Shown here: positions 1 to 6,833 of the stretch, piece after piece
Position numbering within the stretch: position 1 is the first letter of the stretch
Layout: each line of letters begins with the position of its first letter
Source: SIG510 sp045540975
Lineage (GTDB): Bacteria > Bacillota > Clostridia > Oscillospirales > JAAYXM01
Assembly (NCBI GenBank): GCA_045540975.1
Contig: JAZQIE010000059.1
Span: forward strand, 1 to 39,229
Direction of reading: 5' to 3'
Length of the DNA stretch: 39,229 bases
Program-made: the position numbers and the translations under genes
Notes under the pieces: generated by a model
What the model was told of the DNA's origin: nothing
Seen by the model: only the letters and a program-made list of their open reading frames with translations
Databases searched by the model: none

Positions 1-22
1 TACAATTCCAAAACACAAAGTA

Positions 23-50
23 AAGACACCCCAAAGGGTGTCTTCCTTTT
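23..50 (-). terminator. Rho-independent terminator after tRNA-Ser
   Basis: A 9-bp perfect stem (AAGACACCC at 23-31 paired with GGGTGTCTT at 36-44) lies directly downstream of the leftward tRNA gene. Read in either direction it is followed by a T-containing tract, so it may also stop transcription arriving from the left. Confidence 0.75.
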
Positions 51-141
51 TGGCGGAGATGGTGGGGTTCGAACCCACGTGCCCGGTTAAGGACAACTCG
101 ATTTCGAGTCGAGCTCGTTATGACCTCTTCGATACATCTCC
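51..141 (-). tRNA. tRNA-Ser (anticodon CGA)
   Basis: Read on the minus strand, a 7-bp acceptor stem (GGAGATG with CATCTCC), a discriminator G and an encoded CCA end enclose a tRNA cloverleaf. The anticodon stem CTCGA/TCGAG carries the loop CTCGAAA, giving anticodon CGA, which reads the serine codon UCG. A T arm with GTGGGTTCGAACCCCAC follows an enlarged variable arm, as expected for a class II serine tRNA. The CCA is genome-encoded. The terminator immediately downstream suggests a single-gene transcript. Bases 142-306 upstream hold no gene that I can recognise. Confidence 0.93.
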
Positions 142-306
142 GTATATAGCAACCCTTCAAACGAAGGAGTTTGCCGCTTGTTATCATGCACGAGCAGGGA
201 CGCTCGTTATGTCCTGTTGCGGTGCCCGAAATTTCTTGCACCGTATGAGTGAATACGGCAAACCGTACTCAAACAGTATACACGAAATTTTCGCGCAATG
301 CAAGTG

Positions 307-1398
307 TTAATCCGCAAATTGGGAGAAAAGTTGCTCCACCTCACGCGTTCCGATGGCCGCGACCGAATTTGCGAGACTTTTTGAGCGGGAGGAGATTTCG
401 GTAAACCGTTCCACCTGCGCGTGTGTCAAATGCGGACGGTTGGGGAAGAGGTCTGCGAAATAAGCGCGCATTTCATCGGTGGAGGAAAGCCCGAGCGCGC
501 GAAGCACCGTATTTGCCTTGTCGGGACGCATGGATGCCATCACCTCGACAAAATCGGATAAAAACCATGCATTCGCTTCGCCGTGCTGTACCCCTTCAAA
601 GAAGGTGAGCATATACCCCAGCACATGGGCAAAGCCTGTCCCGGTCTGCGCGATGACCTGCCCCGCCATGGTGGAAGCCATGAGAAGCTCCTCGCGTACC
701 GTATCCGTTAGCTCGCCTGCGCGCAGTTTCCCCAAGTTATTTGCGAGCATCCGCAGTGCGCGGAGTGCAATCGCGTCGGTATACGCGCTCGCCCGCACCG
801 AGCAGTACCCCTCGATACAATGACTCATCGCATCTACCGCGGTGGAAACCGTGAGCGGTAAGGGAAGGGTTGCGGTATATTTCGGGTCCATGAGCGCGAC
901 TTTCGGGAAGAGCAGGGGACTTTTCACGGTCATCTTGGTCTGCGCCGAGCACACGGTGAGGACCGCGTACTGGGTCACCTCACTGCCCGTGCCCGCGGTT
1001 GTTCCCACCGCAACGATGGGAAGCGCGGCATCCACACCCCGATAAATCTCCTCGGGGGAGGAAAATTTCTGCGCGGCAAATGCAGAAATCGCCTTTGCGG
1101 CATCAAGCGGCGAGCCGCCGCCGATTCCGACCACGAAATCCGCACCCACATCCCGCGCAATCGCCCCGCCTTCAAAGCAGGTCTCCACACGCGGGTTATT
1201 TTCCACACGGTCAAACACCGTGTAATCCACACCCTGCAGAACAAGTGCCTCGCGCACATCGTCGAGCGCACCGCAAATGCGCGCGGAGGTTTTGCCGCAC
1301 ACCAAAAGCGCGTGACGTCCGAGCGCGCGGAAATTGTATCCGCGTACCGCACCGTCTTTCATGATGATTTCGGTTGGATTCAAGCAGGTCCAAGTCAT
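307..1398 (-). CDS. Iron-containing alcohol dehydrogenase family protein
   Basis: This 363-residue protein has the layout of group III (Fe-ADH) NAD(P)-dependent alcohol dehydrogenases. An N-terminal dinucleotide-binding half carries GGGSPLDAAKAIS and GTGSEVTQYAVLT. A C-terminal helical half carries the metal ligands: Asp and His in TAVDAMSHCIEGY, a His in GTGFAHVLGY and a His in GVQHGEANAW. It would interconvert an alcohol and an aldehyde or ketone in the cytoplasm; the substrate cannot be told from the sequence. Length is normal for the family. Its ATG overlaps the stop codon of the preceding spoIIP gene by four bases (ATGA), so the two are probably translationally coupled at the end of a proB-spoIIP-adh transcript. 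No sporulation role is known to me for this family, so the coupling may only reflect genome compaction. Confidence 0.88.
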   Translation of the reverse strand: MTWTCLNPTEIIMKDGAVRGYNFRALGRHALLVCGKTSARICGALDDVREALVLQGVDYTVFDRVENNPRVETCFEGGAIARDVGADFVVGIGGGSPLDAAKAISAFAAQKFSSPEEIYRGVDAALPIVAVGTTAGTGSEVTQYAVLTVCSAQTKMTVKSPLLFPKVALMDPKYTATLPLPLTVSTAVDAMSHCIEGYCSVRASAYTDAIALRALRMLANNLGKLRAGELTDTVREELLMASTMAGQVIAQTGTGFAHVLGYMLTFFEGVQHGEANAWFLSDFVEVMASMRPDKANTVLRALGLSSTDEMRAYFADLFPNRPHLTHAQVERFTEISSRSKSLANSVAAIGTREVEQLFSQFAD

Positions 1399-2435
1399 GA
1401 TTTCACTTCCTTTAACAGTTCCGCGAGTTCTTCGGCAAGGGGACGTGCCGCGCGGAGTGCCTCGCTGAGTGCATTTGCGCTCGTTCCCACCTCGATGAGG
1501 AGCGAGCCCTTTGTCGCGTGCATATTGAATCGGTCTTTGCGCAGGTTGATCGGGCGCATCAGCCCCGGGTACTTGTCGGCAAGGCGACCTTGCAGCTTGA
1601 TGCCCAGTTTGAGATTCTCCTGCCAGTTGGGATGGGAAAGTCCGCTCTCACCCGTGCTCATGACCAGCATCATCTGTGCCGCGGTCTGCCCGTCCACCAC
1701 CGCCGAGGTTTTGTACTTCACCCCGTTCTGCGCGGTCATCGCGTCGCGATGGATGTCGAGCACCACCGCGATGGTGGGATATGCTTGAAGCGCGCGGCGA
1801 ATCCCGTCCAGCGCGCGTGTGTACGAGCCGTTGTACGAAGGGGAATCGTATAAATTCGTATCATGCACCACCGAAATCCCCCGACTCTCCAAAACCTCCT
1901 TGATTTCGCGCCCCACACGCACCACGTTGTAGTTCTTGTCGCTTGTGCGCTCCACATCGTCGGGCGTGTACGTGTCCCGCCCCTCGGGGAAATAGGACTC
2001 GCTCCCGTGTGTGTGGATGATGAGGACGTGCGGCCCGTCTCCCGAAAGTGTGAAGGGGAGGGGCGCCGCCAGATAGGATTTGAGGTCAATGGTTTTGGTG
2101 GAATCGTTTTTGAGGTAAATGTTCCCGTGGGTCACATACCCGCTCGGTGAGGTGGGATTGATTTGAATTGCCTTGATGGGATGCACGTTTTCCGCAATCG
2201 GTGGGGAAAATTCCCACGCGGAAATCGGTGCTTCCTCCTCCTCATGCGCGGGGATGAGCGAGGGCGGAGTGAAGGGCGAGGTCTCACCCAACTGGGAGCG
2301 GAGGGTCTCCGAGAGAAATTCCTCCTGCGCGCCGATGCGGGAAAACACCTGCGGAATCGAGCGCACGGGCAGAGCGCGAAGCCCCACCGCAAGGCATAGA
2401 ATCAGAATGATTTGAGTCTTTGGTAATTTCCGCAT
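1395..2435 (-). CDS. spoIIP: Stage II sporulation protein P (SpoIIP family)
   Basis: SpoIIP is a membrane-anchored cell-wall amidase and endopeptidase that works with SpoIID and SpoIIM to thin septal peptidoglycan during engulfment. The protein begins with a positively charged, hydrophobic segment (MRKLPKTQIILILCLAVGL) that fits a membrane anchor. The family motif HTHGSE lies near residues 141-146, and VVLDIHRDA further on supplies the second catalytic and metal-binding region. I chose the ATG at 2435 because GGAGGG sits 7 bases upstream; an in-frame TTG at 2456 would add seven residues but has no better site. Length is about 346 aa, normal for the family. The start region forms a hairpin with its own ribosome binding site (see 2445-2474). 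Its presence implies a sporulating ancestor, though not necessarily a sporulating cell today. Confidence 0.9.
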   Translation of the reverse strand: MRKLPKTQIILILCLAVGLRALPVRSIPQVFSRIGAQEEFLSETLRSQLGETSPFTPPSLIPAHEEEEAPISAWEFSPPIAENVHPIKAIQINPTSPSGYVTHGNIYLKNDSTKTIDLKSYLAAPLPFTLSGDGPHVLIIHTHGSESYFPEGRDTYTPDDVERTSDKNYNVVRVGREIKEVLESRGISVVHDTNLYDSPSYNGSYTRALDGIRRALQAYPTIAVVLDIHRDAMTAQNGVKYKTSAVVDGQTAAQMMLVMSTGESGLSHPNWQENLKLGIKLQGRLADKYPGLMRPINLRKDRFNMHATKGSLLIEVGTSANALSEALRAARPLAEELAELLKEVKS

Positions 2436-2444
2436 CGCGCATCC

Positions 2445-2474
2445 CTCCGTTTTCAAAATTCTATGAAAACGGAG
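2445..2474 (-). promoter_or_regulatory. Inverted repeat overlapping the spoIIP ribosome binding site
   Basis: CTCCGTTTTCA (2445-2455) and TGAAAACGGAG (2464-2474) form a perfect 11-bp inverted repeat with an 8-base loop in the 45-bp gap between proB and spoIIP. On the transcribed strand the 3' arm ends in ACGGAG, which runs into the GGAGGG ribosome binding site of spoIIP. No T-run follows, so this is better read as a translation-control hairpin than as a terminator. That function is inferred. Confidence 0.5.
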
Positions 2475-2480
2475 CGCGGA

Positions 2481-3263
2481 TTATTCTTGCTCGAACAAAG
2501 TCCCCGCAATCTCGCCGTCCACAATCTCGTAGAGCGCGTCAAAACGGGTGCCGTTTGTAATCACCATGGGAATCGAATGCTTCATTGCGATTTCCGCCGC
2601 GTGCAGTTTGGTGGTCATACCGCCCGTACCGAGGCGGCTTCCCGCACCGCCCGCAAGGGCGTAGAGCGCATCGTCAATCTCGGTCACACGCGGAATGATT
2701 TTCGCATCGGGGAATTTGTGCGGGTCTTTGTCGTAAAGCCCGTCAATATCGGAAAAGAGCACCAAAAGGTCGGCGTTTGCGAGTACCGCAACCTCCGCGG
2801 AGAGCGAGTCGTTGTCACCGAACAGGATTTCTTCCACACCCACCGCGTCATTTTCGTTGATGACCGGGATCGCGCCCACCTCAAGCATCGCCTCAAGCGT
2901 ATTCACCAAACTCTCGCGACGGGTGATGCTGTCAATGTCGTCATGGGTAAAGAGAATCTGACCGCACACCGTTCCGTAGTCCAAGAACAGCTTATCGTAA
3001 ATGTGCATGAGTTCGCATTGTCCCACCGCGGCGGCCGCCTGCTTTAAGCGGATGTCCTCGGGACGTGTCTTCATCCCCAGTTTACTCATCCCGACCCCGA
3101 TTGCGCCCGAGGTGACCAGAATGATGCGGTACCCCTCGTTTTTCAGGTCGGAAATCGCGCGGACAAGTCTGTCCATATTCCGTAAATGTAAATCACCGGT
3201 CGGGTGCGTGAGCGAGGATGTGCCCACCTTCACCACGATACGGTTGAGTGAATTCGGATTCAT
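2481..3263 (-). CDS. proB: Glutamate 5-kinase, short form without PUA domain
   Basis: ProB phosphorylates L-glutamate at the gamma-carboxyl, the first step of proline synthesis, in the cytoplasm. The 260-residue protein matches the amino-acid kinase domain: VVKVGTSSLTH at the N-terminus for phosphate binding, VTSGAIGVGMSKLG, the glutamate-site segment PVINENDAV, LFGDNDSLSAEVA and GTGGMTTKLHAAEIA near the C-terminus. The C-terminal RNA-binding-like PUA domain of E. coli ProB is absent, a common variant. The usual partner proA is not adjacent. The ATG is preceded by AAGGGGG. The gene is first in a leftward cluster with spoIIP and adh, and its promoter overlaps the terminator of the upstream permease gene. 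Confidence 0.93.
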   Translation of the reverse strand: MNPNSLNRIVVKVGTSSLTHPTGDLHLRNMDRLVRAISDLKNEGYRIILVTSGAIGVGMSKLGMKTRPEDIRLKQAAAAVGQCELMHIYDKLFLDYGTVCGQILFTHDDIDSITRRESLVNTLEAMLEVGAIPVINENDAVGVEEILFGDNDSLSAEVAVLANADLLVLFSDIDGLYDKDPHKFPDAKIIPRVTEIDDALYALAGGAGSRLGTGGMTTKLHAAEIAMKHSIPMVITNGTRFDALYEIVDGEIAGTLFEQE

Positions 3264-3292
3264 ATCGGAAACCCCCTTGGAGTTTTTTCTTT

Positions 3293-3322
3293 ATTCTACC
3301 AAAAAAACAAGGCGTCTGTCAA
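3293..3322 (-). promoter_or_regulatory. Predicted promoter of proB, -35 inside a terminator hairpin
   Basis: On the minus strand TTGACA (3317-3322) and TAGAAT (3293-3298) are separated by 18 bp. The -35 box lies in the hairpin that terminates the NCS2 permease transcript, so stop and start signals overlap. The call rests on sequence pattern only. Confidence 0.5.
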
Positions 3323-3337
3323 TCGACAGACGCCTTG
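3301..3337 (-). terminator. Rho-independent terminator of the NCS2 permease gene
   Basis: A 13-bp perfect stem (CAAGGCGTCTGTC at 3308-3320 with GACAGACGCCTTG at 3325-3337) around a 4-base loop is followed on the minus strand by a run of seven T beyond the closing G. It lies 13 bp beyond the permease stop codon. Confidence 0.85.
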
Positions 3338-3350
3338 TGGGTTTGAACTC

Positions 3351-4748
3351 TTAATGGGTGGTGAAGAACATGACTGCAAAGAGCAGTGCGATGATCCAAG
3401 TGGTGAGCTTGGTCTCTTTGATCTTACCGGAGAAGAGCTTGATTGCGATGTAGGAAAGCATACCGAATGCGATACCGTAGGAAATGTTGTAGGTAAACGG
3501 CATGATTGCCAGAGTCAGGAATGCCGGAACAGCGCTGTCCGCAGAGATCCAGTCGATATCCTTAACACAGTTCATCATCAGAACGCCGACATAAACCAGA
3601 GCAGCCGCGGTAGCAGCACCCGGAATGAGGGAAGCGACCGGAGTGAAGAACATTGCGATGAAGAAGAACAGAGCGGTGAACATCGCGGTCAGACCGGTCT
3701 TACCGCCTTCCGCAGTACCTGCGGAGGATTCAACATAGGTGGTAACGGTGGAGGTACCGAGGATTGCACCGGTGGTGGTAGCAATCGCGTCCGCCAGCAT
3801 TGCCTTGTTCATGTTCGGGACTTCACCTTCCGCAGTCAGCAGGTTGCCGCGAGAGCAAGCGCCGTACAGGGTGCCGATGGTGTCGAACATATCAACCATG
3901 CAGAATGCAAGGGAGGTGGTGATGATGGTGAGCCACAGGTTTGCACTGCCGTGGGATGCGATGTATGCGGAGAAGTCGAAGCCTTCGGTAAAGACCTTGC
4001 CGAAGGACATCTGGCCGAATTCCTGGAATGCAGCGAGCGGATTTGCGTTTGCAAGGGAGATGCCCGCAAATTCCATCCAGCCGAGACCGCCGAGGATGTA
4101 GCCCAGGACATAGTAGAGAACGGAGCCGCCCAGGATACCCCACAGAACAGCACCCTTGACCTTCTTAGCGGAGAGAGCCGCCATCAGGATGAGGGAGAGG
4201 AGGGTGATTGCAACCGGGAACAGAGTGCCGATGGAAACTTCCGGCTTCATCAGGTTCATGGAAACAAGGTTGACCTTGGTTGCCGCATCGCCGACAACGA
4301 TACCTGCGTTCTGCAGACCGATGAATGCGATGAACAGACCGATACCTGCCGGGATTGCAACGCGAACAGCCTTCGGGATGGACTCGAAGATGATTTTGCG
4401 CAGACCGGTGACGGTCAGCAAGATGAAGAGGAGACCCTCAGCAAAAATCAGAACGAGTGCATTCGCGTAGGAGAGGCCGAAACCAAAGCAAACCGTGTAA
4501 ACGAAGAATGCGTTGAGGCCCATGCCGGATGCCTGAGCAAGCGGCAGATTTGCGAGCAGGCCCATCAGGACGGTGCCCACGATTGCGGAAAGTGCGGTTG
4601 CGATGTAGATTGCGTTGTAAGAAACAACGCCGAGTTCAGCAAACATACCCGAGTTGACAAACAGGATGTATGCCATTGCCATGAAGGTGGTCAGACCTGC
4701 CAAAAACTCGGTCTTGACCGTAGTGTTGTTTTCCTTGAGCTTAAACAT
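3351..4748 (-). CDS. NCS2 family purine permease (AzgA/PbuG-like)
   Basis: This 465-residue, strongly hydrophobic protein has the family start FKLKENNTTVKTEFLAGLTT followed by about a dozen membrane segments, the arrangement of the AzgA-like branch of the nucleobase:cation symporter-2 family. The segments QASGMGLNAFF, GIGLFIAFIGLQNAG and GTSTVTTYVESSAGTAEGGKTG are typical of adenine/guanine/hypoxanthine permeases. It would import purine bases by proton symport. It appears monocistronic: a terminator follows and no partner gene is adjacent. I looked for a purine riboswitch in the leader (4749-4923) and saw none. A weak promoter match, TTGCAA (4867-4872), 17 bp, TATTGT (4844-4849), lies upstream. 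The exact base specificity cannot be read from the sequence. Confidence 0.88.
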   Translation of the reverse strand: MFKLKENNTTVKTEFLAGLTTFMAMAYILFVNSGMFAELGVVSYNAIYIATALSAIVGTVLMGLLANLPLAQASGMGLNAFFVYTVCFGFGLSYANALVLIFAEGLLFILLTVTGLRKIIFESIPKAVRVAIPAGIGLFIAFIGLQNAGIVVGDAATKVNLVSMNLMKPEVSIGTLFPVAITLLSLILMAALSAKKVKGAVLWGILGGSVLYYVLGYILGGLGWMEFAGISLANANPLAAFQEFGQMSFGKVFTEGFDFSAYIASHGSANLWLTIITTSLAFCMVDMFDTIGTLYGACSRGNLLTAEGEVPNMNKAMLADAIATTTGAILGTSTVTTYVESSAGTAEGGKTGLTAMFTALFFFIAMFFTPVASLIPGAATAAALVYVGVLMMNCVKDIDWISADSAVPAFLTLAIMPFTYNISYGIAFGMLSYIAIKLFSGKIKETKLTTWIIALLFAVMFFTTH

Positions 4749-4923
4749 AGCTTAGAAAACCCCTCTCTTTAAATTTTTGTTTTCCCCATATGTTCTGTTT
4801 TGCAATGTTACAAAACACAACATGTGGCGAATCCTACACAAATACAATACATGATTTTGACAAATTTTGCAAGAGGAAATGTAAAAAAATTATGAACAAG
4901 CAAAAAAAACCATGCGCAAGCGC

Positions 4924-5910
4924 TTATTCGTAGAGTGCGATATTTTCCGAAAGTTTTGTTTTCATGCCGTCGCGCACGTGCGCGGGGGAGAGGACCTCCA
5001 CCTCCCGACCAAATCCGAACAGCCAGCCGTAAAACTGCGGAGAGACCACCACATCCAGATAGACGGTGAAATGCTCCTCCCCGTCGGGCGTGATGACGAT
5101 TTCCTTCCCGAATCGGTCGATGACCGCGCTCACAAGATGGTTTGAAAAGCGAAGCTTTACCCGTGTCTCCTCACCGCGGAACATCCCGAATACCTTCTTG
5201 GAATATGCGGACATATCCACCGCCTCAAACGCCTCACTCCCCGCCCGCGGGGTGTCGAGAATGGAAATCTGGGTCATCTTGTCCACACGGTAGTGCTTCA
5301 AAAGAGATGCCTCGGAATCCCATGCAAGCAGGTAGTAATTCTCATCGTCCCACATGAGTGCATAGGGGCTTGCGGTGTAAAACCCGCCGTCCTTGCGAAA
5401 GCGCCGCTCCTTGTTTAAGTCATACTCAAAATAACGGAATCGGATTTCGCGGTCGGTCGTAATCGCGGCGGAAATATCGTCCACATTGTAATACACGCTC
5501 TCGTTCATGCTCTTTACCCGATTGCGCACAAACACCTGCCGCTGCAGAAGTTGTGCGTCAAACTTGTTGGCAAGCGCCTCAATCTTCCGAATCAGCGAAA
5601 GGGTCTTTTTCTGTGTGATGAACTTGGAGGATTGCACACTGTCCACCAAAAGCTTGAGTTCGGGCAGTTCAAACTCGCGCGCACCCTCGTAATATCCGCC
5701 GACCTTCCCGCGCACCTGCACAATGTCAAGCCCGAATACCCGAAGTGCCTCAATGTCATCGTAAATCGCCTTGCGCTCCGCCTTGATGTCAAGACTCGCA
5801 AGATACCCGATGATGTCCCCAACCGATGCGGGATGCTCCTCGTCGGTCATCTCATGGAAAAACTGCGCGAGATACAAGAGTTTCAATTTCTGATTTGCAC
5901 TTCTGGGCAT
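4924..5910 (-). CDS. WYL-domain transcriptional regulator next to the CRISPR array
   Basis: The protein of about 328 residues has an N-terminal winged helix-turn-helix (about residues 1-75, including IKAERKAIYDDIEALRVFGL), a central WYL domain (about 145-230, with ENYYLLAWD and KHYRVDKM) and a C-terminal WCX-like extension ending in LSENIALYE. WYL proteins are ligand-responsive regulators; relatives such as BrxR and CapW control phage-defence loci. The frame stays open through the CRISPR array to 6180, but the extra residues are only translated repeats. The real start is the ATG at 5910, with GGAGGTGG just upstream and a promoter at 5932-5960. It is divergent from the CRISPR array with about 110 bp between them, so control of the CRISPR locus is plausible but inferred. 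The motif residue W is Y here (YYL instead of WYL). Confidence 0.88.
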   Translation of the reverse strand: MPRSANQKLKLLYLAQFFHEMTDEEHPASVGDIIGYLASLDIKAERKAIYDDIEALRVFGLDIVQVRGKVGGYYEGAREFELPELKLLVDSVQSSKFITQKKTLSLIRKIEALANKFDAQLLQRQVFVRNRVKSMNESVYYNVDDISAAITTDREIRFRYFEYDLNKERRFRKDGGFYTASPYALMWDDENYYLLAWDSEASLLKHYRVDKMTQISILDTPRAGSEAFEAVDMSAYSKKVFGMFRGEETRVKLRFSNHLVSAVIDRFGKEIVITPDGEEHFTVYLDVVVSPQFYGWLFGFGREVEVLSPAHVRDGMKTKLSENIALYE

Positions 5911-5931
5911 AACCCCACCTCCGTTTTCTCC

Positions 5932-5960
5932 ATTATATCGGAATTTATTTGGTTTTACAA
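5932..5960 (-). promoter_or_regulatory. Predicted sigma-A promoter of the WYL regulator
   Basis: On the minus strand TTGTAA (5955-5960) and a perfect TATAAT (5932-5937) are separated by 17 bp, about 20 bp upstream of the WYL start codon. Confidence 0.7.
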
Positions 5961-5967
5961 CAGTATC

Positions 5968-5985
5968 TGTCCAAAAAATAGGACA
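5968..5985. promoter_or_regulatory. Candidate operator TGTCC-N8-GGACA
   Basis: A short inverted repeat (TGTCC at 5968-5972 and GGACA at 5981-5985) lies in the 110-bp space between the WYL gene promoter and the first CRISPR repeat. A dimeric winged-helix protein could bind such a site, and the WYL protein is the obvious candidate. Five-base arms can occur by chance. Confidence 0.3.
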
Positions 5986-6020
5986 AACCCCGAAAAATCG
6001 CAACCGTCCGCTCTTGCCAC

Positions 6021-6441
6021 GGTGGTTCTTGGTATGGTATAATGGTGGTGCGAATGGCTGATATTTCAAAGTTGTTGTAGTTCCCTGGTGGTTCTTGGTA
6101 TGGTATAATTCAAGGTCTTGTTCATTGTGGTCATCATGTAGTTGTAGTTCCCTGGTGGTTCTTGGTATGGTATAATACAATGATTTACGGACAGAGCGGT
6201 ACGGGAGTTGTAGTTCCCTGGTGGTTCTTGGTATGGTATAATTTATACTCCGCAGACAAGCGTTGACCCGTATGTTGTAGTTCCCTGGTGGTTCTTGGTA
6301 TGGTATAATGCGAGGTCGTGCTCAACCGCGTGGCGTCGAGTTGTAGTTCCCTGGTGGTTCTTGGTATGGTATAATGGCTTTCCTTTCCACTCCCCGTGCT
6401 TCACTGTTGTAGTTCCCTGGTGGTTCTTGGTATGGTATAAT
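6021..6441 (+). CRISPR. Type II-C CRISPR array: six full repeats plus a 5'-truncated one, six spacers
   Basis: Six identical 36-bp repeats start at 6074, 6141, 6207, 6274, 6340 and 6406. Each begins GTTGTAGTTCCC and ends GGTATGGTATAAT. A seventh copy at 6021-6043 keeps only the last 23 bases. Spacers are 6044-6073, 6110-6140, 6177-6206, 6243-6273, 6310-6339 and 6376-6405 (30-31 bp, all different). The repeat start pairs with the tracrRNA predicted at 10124-10221, so crRNAs read rightward. Every repeat ends in TGGTATAAT, an extended -10 box, as in Neisseria type II-C arrays where each crRNA is transcribed from a promoter inside the preceding repeat. The array converges on the cas9-cas1 transcript and is closed by a terminator at 6452-6490. 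I saw no spacer match elsewhere in the window by eye. Confidence 0.97.
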
Positions 6442-6451
6442 AGACCACCGA

Positions 6452-6490
6452 AAAGTCCCCCGATTGCAATGCATTTGGGGGACTTTTTCT
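6452..6490 (+). terminator. Terminator between the CRISPR array and the cas1 remnant
   Basis: AAAGTCCCCC (6452-6461) pairs perfectly with GGGGGACTTT (6477-6486) around a 15-base loop and is followed by a T-run on the plus strand. A shorter T-run follows on the minus strand. It probably ends both the rightward array transcript and the leftward cas9-cas1 transcript. Confidence 0.75.
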
Positions 6491-6532
6491 GTCCGAAATT
6501 CTTGTGTAAGGGGCAAAATCTCTGCCGTTTCG

Positions 6533-6823
6533 CTAAAAAATCGAGAGTTGTTCGCAATGGAACGGCTCATCCGCAGAGGTAAGTGCACCAAACAAGATAT
6601 CGATGGATTCATACTGCTTTTCGTCACAGACAAAAACAGCACAGCCGCACTGTCCCAAGTAGGACAGTGCGGCTGTTGTGATGGAGCTTTGTCTGTTTTC
6701 CGGCAAAATCGCAGAGAGATCCTCGACCGCAACCGAGTGGATGCGGTCGGTTTCGATACAGAGTTGGGTTTGCTTTAAGAAAATGCGAGCGGGGCTTTCA
6801 ATGATCACATTGCGAAATGCCAT
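6533..6823 (-). pseudogene. cas1: Truncated Cas1 (N-terminal fragment)
   Basis: The first roughly 70 residues of this 96-codon frame look like the N-terminal beta-domain of type II Cas1, the spacer-integration nuclease: FRNVIIESPARIFLKQTQL, then HSVAVEDLSAILPENRQSSITTAALSYL and AVFVCDEKQ. Intact Cas1 is about 300 residues. After VCDEKQ the similarity ends, the frame runs on for 26 unrelated residues and stops, and the catalytic C-terminal domain with its Glu, His and Asp/Glu metal ligands is missing. The start lies 10 bp after the cas9 stop, the normal cas9-cas1 order, so this is a deletion remnant rather than a stray match. No cas2 follows; the CRISPR array lies directly downstream. The N-terminal piece alone should not be able to acquire spacers. 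Confidence 0.85.
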
Positions 6824-6833
6824 CGTTTCTCCC

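Noticed and set aside
3354..4772. 472-codon frame opposite the NCS2 permease gene
   Set aside because: It mirrors the GC-rich codons of the permease, has an implausible Cys/Asp/Glu-rich composition and no ribosome binding site.
4749..4923. Purine riboswitch upstream of the NCS2 permease
   Set aside because: The expected three-way-junction core and its conserved loop sequences are not present.
5911..6557. Open reading frames running leftward through the CRISPR array, including an N-terminal extension of the WYL gene
   Set aside because: Repeat plus spacer is usually 66 bp, a multiple of three, so the array stays open by chance and encodes only repeated YHTKNHQGTTT-like peptide. The WYL gene has its own promoter and ribosome binding site at 5910.
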